Part shown: in pieces, positions 59,201 to 64,000 of the stretch | Position numbering within the stretch: position 1 is the stretch's first letter | Layout of the letters: each line of letters begins with the position of its first letter | From: Bacillus_AB infantis_C | GTDB taxonomy: Bacteria > Bacillota > Bacilli > Bacillales > Cytobacillaceae | Length of the DNA stretch: 64,000 nucleotides | Reading direction: 5' to 3' | Assembly: GCF_050107595.1 (NCBI RefSeq) | Contig: NZ_JBNILH010000004.1 | Coordinates: 310,001-374,000 of the forward strand | Notes under the pieces: generated by a model | The model's input: the letters and a program-made list of their open reading frames with translations, nothing else | What the model was told of the DNA's origin: nothing | Databases searched by the model: none | Translations under genes and position numbers: made by a program

Positions 59201-61824
59201 CCATAATTTTCATAGCTTCCGTCACCGCGGTTATAGTGGATGCGGACAGAGTTCTCAGGAATCGGCTCTATTTCAGGTTCCCCGCCGCCGTCCCCGCTTT
59301 GAAGCGATGCCCCTGTGATGCTGCCATTATCCACGGTCAGCAGGACAGTGCCGCCGTCTGAGTTGGCCGGGATTGTCAAAATAACTTCTCCCGATTCAGC
59401 AGTTTGATAGTTTTGATTAGAATAATGATCTGTTACTGTGGCTGTTTTTGAATCAACCGCCAGTTTGATGGTTTTTGCCTTATCCGCTGTGTTCAGGCCG
59501 GCATAAACGGTCTGTTCCCCATAGCTGCGGGCAAACAGCAGGAATTGCTCCTTGTCAGAGCCGCCAATCACCGTACGGTCACCTTTGGCAAAAACCTTGG
59601 AATGGTCTTTCCTGAAGTTAAGAATCTTTTTATAATGCTCGAGCATATCATTACCATCAACTTTATCCCATGCAAAATCGTAGCGGTTATCATACTGCGG
59701 GTAGTTGTTGGCGCCTGTCTGGCCAAGCTCCTCACCATAATAGATGACAGGCTGGCCTTTTGCAGTTGCCTGCAGGGAGGCAGCCACCTTCATTTTGCCC
59801 TTATCACCGCCAAGTGAATGCAGGAAACCATCCTCGTCATGGCTGCTTAAAAACTGGCCAAGAGTTGCCGTATTATCTACTTTTGCATTTCGGGCAGCAA
59901 GGGCATCATTGGCAGCCTTCAGCTTGCCGTTCACAAAATTGCGGGCTGTTTCTTTGAAGCCAAAGTCAAGGAGGGAATCCATCATCCCGGACTCAAGATA
60001 GCCAAGGTCATTATCTGCGCTTGCTCCCCATGCTTCCCCGATCATTTTGAATGCCGGCATTTTTTCGGTGAGCGCATTTTTGAAGCTCATCCAGGTGGCA
60101 TCCTCCACATGCTTGACCGTATCTACACGGAAGTAGTCAATTGTGTTGCCGTTTGCAGTGGTTGCTTTTTCAATCCAGTCTGTCTGCCAGTCGATGATCT
60201 GCTTGCGGACAGCAGGATCTTCTGTTTTGATATCAGGCAGGCTGGACAGCTCGCCAACCACTTCATCGGTGCCCACATTGCCCTGGCGGACGATATCCTT
60301 GAAGCGGCTGCGGTCTTCATCATCCGGGTAGCCTGGCGGAGGGTTTTCTTTGTCAGCATCCAGCACTTTAAGTCCATATCCAGTATGGTTCAATACGACA
60401 TCCACCATGATTTTAATGCCGCGCTCATGGGCTTCGTCAATTAATGTATGGAAATCCTCCATCGTCCCGAAATGAGGATTCAGCTTGCTGAAATTTTCCG
60501 CCCAGTAGCCATGGTAGGCATAATACGGTTCACCATCAGCCTCACCGCTGCGGACATCATATTGGATATTTTCCACGACCGGAGAAATCCAGATCGTATT
60601 GACGCCTAGCTCATCAAGGTAGTCCAGCTTATCTGTTACCCCTTTAAAATCCCCGCCCTGATAGGCGCCGCGGGAATCTTTATAGTCCAGTCCGTATGGA
60701 TCATTATTGGAGGAATTGCCATCAAAGAAACGGTCAGTCAGCATAAAGTAGATGACAGATTCATCCCAGTCGAAATCAGCTTCGCCGGCAGATTGCCGTG
60801 TTTTAATTTCAATCTCGGCATTCCCGCTATATTCATTGCCATAAGAATCTACTGCAGTAATGGGGATTTTTTTCACACCGGCGGTTGTGCTGTCATCTGC
60901 AGCAATGGTGACTTTGCCGAGTGAAGGGTCGATTTCCAGCTGATCAGTACCGCCCAAAGAGGAAGTATCAGCAAGAATTTTAGTGATTTTCACCTCGTCA
61001 GTCAGGCCTGCTATATCCACACTCAGGACTGCATTTTGGCTGTAGTCGATGGCCGCTGGCCTGGTTGAAGCAGATACAGTCAAGTCAGACTGCTGAAAGT
61101 TGATGGCAGAGACACCATCCTTGGTGTTATAAGGATCGATGACCTCTGTTGTCTCACCGTCTTTCGTCACAAGAAATGAGTATTCATGCCTTCCGTTCGG
61201 AATATTCTCGTATGTAAGCACGAATCGCTCGTTTTCCGGCTCATACACCATCTCTTTTGTTTCACCGTTGAACTTGAGTTCTACTTTTTCAATAGAATCC
61301 ATACTGTCATTGGCAAAAAGCTCTTTATCGCGATAATAGAAAGTGGCATTGCCTTTATTGATGACAGGCGCTGAACCGTCCGGGACAATCCGGATTTTTT
61401 CCACACCACTTGTAATGTATGCTTTTGTCAAACTGTCATTTTTGTTCACAGGAATGAAGCGGTCACCAAATTCCTTTTGGGCTGTATTCCAATCCTCAGT
61501 GCTGCGGAGCACAAAGCCGAACTGCTTTGTCTCTGGGGCAACAGCAATATTGACGGTCGCCGTGCCGTTTTCATAGGACTCAAAATTGATCTGGTCATCC
61601 TTCACGCCTGTGTTCCAGGCCCAGATATTCCAGCCGTCATATGTCTTGTCATCGCGGATATAAGTAAAACGGACCTGCCGGTCAGAGGTTTCTGCTGCTT
61701 CAGGGGTGTCGGATGCTTCTGTTTCTGCTGCAGCTGCCGCTCGTGCTGGCATAAATGGCAGCCACAGGCTCAATAGCATGATGGCCGACAGGAAGATGGA
61801 TAGCTGGCGTCGGTTTTTTTGCAT
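56257..61824 (-). CDS. secreted amylopullulanase: alpha-amylase and pullulanase in one chain
   Basis: 1855 aa. Signal peptide about 1-30; starch-binding and Ig-like part to about 345; first GH13 barrel about 350-800 (DVVLNHTG, IDYFRVDTVKH nucleophile Asp, MIGEAWG acid/base Glu, FLSSHDED); two CBM41-type domains about 855-955 and 965-1065 (both with VRIHYNR); CBM48 about 1170-1270; second GH13, pullulanase type, about 1300-1760 (YNWGYDP, DGMRFDMMG, FIGEGW, AAHDN). It cuts alpha-1,4 and alpha-1,6 bonds of starch and pullulan. Both sites look complete. Two cre sites lie upstream. Confidence 0.93.
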   Translation of the reverse strand: MQKNRRQLSIFLSAIMLLSLWLPFMPARAAAAAETEASDTPEAAETSDRQVRFTYIRDDKTYDGWNIWAWNTGVKDDQINFESYENGTATVNIAVAPETKQFGFVLRSTEDWNTAQKEFGDRFIPVNKNDSLTKAYITSGVEKIRIVPDGSAPVINKGNATFYYRDKELFANDSMDSIEKVELKFNGETKEMVYEPENERFVLTYENIPNGRHEYSFLVTKDGETTEVIDPYNTKDGVSAINFQQSDLTVSASTRPAAIDYSQNAVLSVDIAGLTDEVKITKILADTSSLGGTDQLEIDPSLGKVTIAADDSTTAGVKKIPITAVDSYGNEYSGNAEIEIKTRQSAGEADFDWDESVIYFMLTDRFFDGNSSNNDPYGLDYKDSRGAYQGGDFKGVTDKLDYLDELGVNTIWISPVVENIQYDVRSGEADGEPYYAYHGYWAENFSKLNPHFGTMEDFHTLIDEAHERGIKIMVDVVLNHTGYGLKVLDADKENPPPGYPDDEDRSRFKDIVRQGNVGTDEVVGELSSLPDIKTEDPAVRKQIIDWQTDWIEKATTANGNTIDYFRVDTVKHVEDATWMSFKNALTEKMPAFKMIGEAWGASADNDLGYLESGMMDSLLDFGFKETARNFVNGKLKAANDALAARNAKVDNTATLGQFLSSHDEDGFLHSLGGDKGKMKVAASLQATAKGQPVIYYGEELGQTGANNYPQYDNRYDFAWDKVDGNDMLEHYKKILNFRKDHSKVFAKGDRTVIGGSDKEQFLLFARSYGEQTVYAGLNTADKAKTIKLAVDSKTATVTDHYSNQNYQTAESGEVILTIPANSDGGTVLLTVDNGSITGASLQSGDGGGEPEIEPIPENSVRIHYNRGDGSYENYGAWLWNDVASPSANWPVGSTMFEKKDSYGAYIDVPLAEGAKNIGFLIMDVSKGDAGKDGGDKSFTISSPEMNEIWIEQGSDEVYTYEPVNLPDNTVRIHYNRENGDYDDFGLWHWGDSAAPSDNWPAGAADFIGTDRYGAYADIELKEDGKELGFLIVNEKTQEKDAGDKTFNLLDKYNQLWIKQGDDVVYISPYGEVASGMTTAEVISEDTILLNFTMTEGLTADGLKAGLSIKDKDGKEISVTRAEITGEKTAEVKAAFELEKLPLSISYSGRTVSASSGWRMLDKLYSYDGDDLGATYKKGGAVLKLWAPTASKVTANFYDKKDAAKLIGSIDLKVGEKGVWSKEIKPSDLRLKDLKGYYYQYEVTNNGVTKKVLDPYAKSMAAFTVNTKGEAGPDGDDVGKAAIIDLKGTDPKHFDHAKIKGYEKREDAIIYEVHVRDFTSDPSIKGDLDARWGSYKAFIDKLDYIKSTGVTHVQLLPVMAWYFGDETKMGEREMEYSAGGNEYNWGYDPHSYFSPDGAYSENPEDAELRVKELKELIDAIHDAGMGVVLDVVYTHMAKASTLNDIVPNYYAFQDAKGNFLGGFGNNLATSHAMAEKLMVDSVKYWFDEYKIDGMRFDMMGDATYPSIQNAYDAAAEINPDALFIGEGWRTFAGHLADPALEGMGADQDWMDKTDDVGVFSDEIRNELKSGFGSEGEPRFITGGARDLRVIFNNIKGQPSNTADDDPGDMVQYIAAHDNLPLYDVIAQSIKKDPAIPENNLEIHKRIRLGNSLILTSQGTAFLHAGQEYGRTKQWLGEGVPEQKYHELTDENGDPFGYFIHDSYDSSDAINKFDWQKATNSKKYKVNNVTREYTEGLIKLRRSTNAFRLGDKELADKNVSLLRFPEMKDQDLLIAYKNVSTDKTGSYYVFVNADSKARSLTLGNLDLSKGKVLADNDEAGTKPVKKKSGFSLKKDKLTIEPLTTIIIKVDEKKKGRK

Positions 61825-61922
61825 GAATTGGTTTCCTCCTTTTGGTTGGTTAATAGGATAGGTTCTTTTCGGGGGAGCCTCCTTTCTGTCTGTTTAATCC
61901 TGCAAGCTGACGGGCTGAAATG

Positions 61923-61936
61923 CGAAAGCGTTTGCA
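61923..61936. promoter_or_regulatory. cre site (CcpA) before the amylopullulanase
   Basis: CGAAAGCGTTTGCA matches the cre consensus at 13 of 14 positions, 99 bases before the start codon. Confidence 0.65.
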
Positions 61937-62022
61937 CAAAGTTGCAGAGTTGGATAGAGACGATATTACTTTAAAAGGATGCTGAAGAAAGAATGATGTT
62001 GGTACCAGCGAAGAAACATTTG

Positions 62023-62036
62023 TGCAAGCGCTTGCA
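62023..62036. promoter_or_regulatory. perfect palindromic cre site (CcpA)
   Basis: TGCAAGCGCTTGCA, a full match, 100 bases from the first site. The pair suggests glucose repression of starch use. Confidence 0.75.
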
Positions 62037-62139
62037 GGTTAGATAAGCAAATTTTACAATAACCGGCATTCCCTTACAACGGAACAAAGTCCTATAATAT
62101 GGAGTGGCCGGGGGTTCAGGTCCGCTGGCATTGATCAAT

Positions 62140-62168
62140 TGGGCCAGGGGGTCAGACCCCTTGGCCCA
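62140..62168. repeat. inverted repeat without T run
   Basis: Arms GGGCCAGGGG / CCCCTTGGCCC around GTCAGA. Possibly a 3' structure for the minus-strand gene pair; nothing else is seen here. Confidence 0.45.
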
Positions 62169-62213
62169 TTAGCGCAATTAAAAAAGGAACAAGGGGGCTT
62201 ACCCTCATCCCTT

Positions 62214-62513
62214 CTACTGTCTTCTCAATTGAAATAAGTATGCTGCAGATACGACGCTTTGCAGCAGGAAGATCAGCAGTATATAAAAGATAAAATAATC
62301 ATGGTGCATGATTTTTGTGATGGCGGAGAGAAAGAATCCCAGCATGACACCGGCGGTCAGGAGCTTATAGGAAAGAGACATGACCTTCAGCTGGATCACC
62401 TGTCCCCTCTCATCCTTGGATTCACTGTCTTTCTCAAACCTGGCCTTATAGGCCTCCGACAAAATGACACAGACAACAAGTACGACAATCGAAGCATTGA
62501 GCATTGAAAACAT
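62214..62513 (-). CDS. small membrane protein paired with an Xre regulator
   Basis: 99 aa. Three hydrophobic segments (about 5-22, 45-65, 72-92) with a charged loop between the first two (RFEKDSESKDERGQ). ATG 62513 has a perfect AAGGAGG site inside the end of the regulator gene and is used, not the longer frame. DUF2178-like by layout. Xre-plus-membrane-protein pairs are common in Bacillus; the membrane partner's role is unknown. Confidence 0.75.
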   Translation of the reverse strand: MFSMLNASIVVLVVCVILSEAYKARFEKDSESKDERGQVIQLKVMSLSYKLLTAGVMLGFFLSAITKIMHHDYFIFYILLIFLLQSVVSAAYLFQLRRQ

Positions 62514-62514
62514 C

Positions 62515-62721
62515 TTATTCCTCCTTGTAATCAAAAACGTCCATGATTGGTTTGTCTACTACCTTTGCAATCTTAATGGCCAAAATCAGAGAGGGATTGT
62601 ATCTGTTTTTTTCAATGGAAAGGATTGTCTGCCGGCTGACCCCAACTGCATCTGCCAGCTCCTGCTGCGTCATTTTCTTTTCCGCTCTGTACACAGAGAT
62701 TTTATTATCAAGCATTTTCAT
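62515..62721 (-). CDS. small Xre/Cro-type transcriptional regulator
   Basis: 68 aa, a single helix-turn-helix domain (MTQQELADAVGVSRQTILSIEKN) as in the YozG/YvaO type. ATG 62721 or the second ATG 6 bases later could be the start (AAAGGGCGG site). Stops 1 base before the membrane gene. A palindrome lies just upstream, so self-repression is likely. Confidence 0.85.
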   Translation of the reverse strand: MKMLDNKISVYRAEKKMTQQELADAVGVSRQTILSIEKNRYNPSLILAIKIAKVVDKPIMDVFDYKEE

Positions 62722-62762
62722 CCGCCCTTTAGGTAAGCCATTGAGTAAATTGTAAAATATTT

Positions 62763-62788
62763 CTTACATTGTGTAAAGTATTTTTTAC
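62763..62788. promoter_or_regulatory. candidate operator of the Xre regulator
   Basis: Overlapping palindromes CTTACA-TTGT-GTAAAG and GTAAA-N6-TTTAC 42 bases before the regulator start. Confidence 0.45.
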
Positions 62789-62971
62789 AAAAAGTAAGAA
62801 ATTGATTACATATATAGATTCATAGTCATACTTACTCTGAAAACGAGGGACATTGGGCATAGCCCCTTCATACACCCGATAGGACGAACTATTCAATTAT
62901 TTCGGAATGCGAAATTTTCGACAACCTTCATTTCATTCCTACAAAACTAGACCCGGGCACAGTTCCTATTT

Positions 62972-62997
62972 CGACAAGATGTTAGCGGCTTGTCGAT
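62972..62997. promoter_or_regulatory. inverted repeat before the M14 carboxypeptidase
   Basis: TCGACAAG-N10-CTTGTCGA, perfect arms, 41 bases before the start codon. It could be an operator or a leader hairpin. Confidence 0.5.
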
Positions 62998-63038
62998 TTA
63001 GAATAGTCTTTGTAAGAAAAACAAAGGAGAGTGGCAGG

Positions 63039-64000
63039 ATGAAGAAAAACAAATGGATTGCAGGATTAAGCACAGCAGTTGTTTTATGTGCGGGGGTTGG
63101 AGGCACAGCCATTGCGGCCAAATCTCCTGACAATAGCAAAGCGGGTCAGTATGAGGCCAGCTCTGTGGCTGGATTTACTGACTATGCGGAAATGGTGAAC
63201 AGGCTCCAGCAGATTAAAAAGAGCAGCCAGGGTAAAGTATCGTTATCGGTTGTCGGCCAATCCAATCAGGGGCGGGACATCTATCAGGCAAGGGTCGGTA
63301 CGGGGGATAAAGTGATACTGATTGAAAGCGAGATTCACGGCAATGAAAAGACTGGCACAGAGGCACTGTTAAAAATCCTTCAGTATCTCGGATCCAGCAA
63401 TTCACCGGAAGCCAGGGAAATCCGCGAAAGTGTCACTTTGGTTGTTCTGCCAAAAATGAATCCGGACGCTTCAGAGCTTGACCGACGCGGAAACGATATG
63501 TCCTGGTCGGAAGCTGTGCAGGACTTCCCTCAGCTTGCAGCTGCAGTGAGGCCGGCCTGGAATTATTATGCGTCTGGCACAATCCAGGAGCGGAATTACA
63601 CCGGACAGCCCGGGTTTGATGTAAACCGCGACTTCAACCCTAATCTGGATTACGTCCCCCGAGCCGAGGATTTCCCAGGCAGGTCAAGCCAGCCAGGCTG
63701 GTACATAACACCGGAATCCCAAACCGTCAGGGATGTGTATAAAGGATTAATGGCCGAGTTTGGAAAGGTTGATGTCTTTGTTGACCTTCACCATCAGGGG
63801 CAATACTTTGTAGAGGGAACGGATGACATCGTCACTATGTCCTTGTCAGGCGAGTTTGTGCCTGATCCAAACACTCCGGCAGGAGCAAAATATGCAGAAT
63901 ATGCAGATCAATATAATGTTGAGTTCTCTAAGCAGCTGAATCTAGCAGCTTATAACGCACTGCAGTCGATCGGAAACTCGCCATTTAATAACATCACCCT
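63039..64000 (+). CDS. secreted M14 zinc carboxypeptidase, 5' part
   Basis: Runs off the right edge; 320 residues are visible. Signal peptide about 1-27 (GGTAIAAK). M14 motifs: zinc ligands in EIHGNEKTG (HxxE) and the distal His in VDLHHQG; the substrate Arg/Asn pair region in FDVNRDFNPN. It trims C-terminal residues from peptides outside the cell. The ATG has AAAGGAG 11 bases upstream. Confidence 0.88.
   Translation, partial: MKKNKWIAGLSTAVVLCAGVGGTAIAAKSPDNSKAGQYEASSVAGFTDYAEMVNRLQQIKKSSQGKVSLSVVGQSNQGRDIYQARVGTGDKVILIESEIHGNEKTGTEALLKILQYLGSSNSPEAREIRESVTLVVLPKMNPDASELDRRGNDMSWSEAVQDFPQLAAAVRPAWNYYASGTIQERNYTGQPGFDVNRDFNPNLDYVPRAEDFPGRSSQPGWYITPESQTVRDVYKGLMAEFGKVDVFVDLHHQGQYFVEGTDDIVTMSLSGEFVPDPNTPAGAKYAEYADQYNVEFSKQLNLAAYNALQSIGNSPFNNIT

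Overview
The window looks like chromosome of a Gram-positive, endospore-forming member of the Bacillaceae. Evidence: Bacillus-type Shine-Dalgarno sequences (AAGGAGG-like) with ATG, TTG or GTG starts, lipoprotein signal peptides, SLH surface proteins, and recognisable Bacillus loci: araR with its operators, xpaC-telA, amiE-nagZ-namZ, nprR-nprX with a neutral protease, a SinI-type anti-repressor and CcpA cre sites. I saw no rRNA, tRNA, prophage, insertion sequence or CRISPR array. Species cannot be assigned from the sequence alone.

Layout. 1-12.1 kb is a cell-surface island. It holds the 3' end of an efflux adaptor, a decayed gene, five SLH-domain proteins (one fused to NlpC/P60, one fused to an alpha/beta hydrolase), an SH3-NlpC/P60 endopeptidase, an LCP ligase and an M20 peptidase. 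12.4-20.7 kb has a small sigma factor, the glycerol-3-phosphate operon ugpC-A-E-B-Q preceded by an mgtC-like gene with a hairpin leader, and a second, lipoprotein GDPD. 20.7-26.6 kb is an arabinose-type sugar ABC transporter (chvE-like SBP, mmsA, mmsB) with AraR boxes and araR. 26.8-33 kb has an EVE protein, a 53-bp tandem array and the muropeptide recycling operon amiE-nagZ-namZ with a NagR-like palindrome. 33.3-35.1 kb is telA-xpaC.

35.4-47.4 kb is the most unusual part. Two class-I c-di-GMP riboswitches each precede a tiny gene: a 50-aa SinI-domain protein and a 75-aa protein of unknown function. Between them lies an operon of ROK regulator, binding protein, ATPase, fused permease and argininosuccinate-lyase-like enzyme. 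It is divergent from a secreted PIG-L deacetylase, and matching operators lie before both. Next is a regulator made of an alpha/beta hydrolase fold that has lost its nucleophile serine, fused to a SARP/BTAD DNA-binding module.

48-56 kb holds a chemoreceptor, the NprR-NprX quorum-sensing pair with its neutral protease, a LysM-3D wall protein and small genes. 56.2-61.8 kb is one 1855-aa amylopullulanase with upstream cre sites. The window ends with an Xre regulator/membrane protein pair and a secreted M14 carboxypeptidase cut by the right edge.

Taken together, most genes serve life outside the membrane: wall anchoring and remodelling, polymer and peptide digestion, and uptake of the products, under sugar regulators (AraR, CcpA, ROK, possibly NagR), a peptide pheromone and c-di-GMP. 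Functions are inferred from reading the translated sequence and recalled family motifs; no database search was run.
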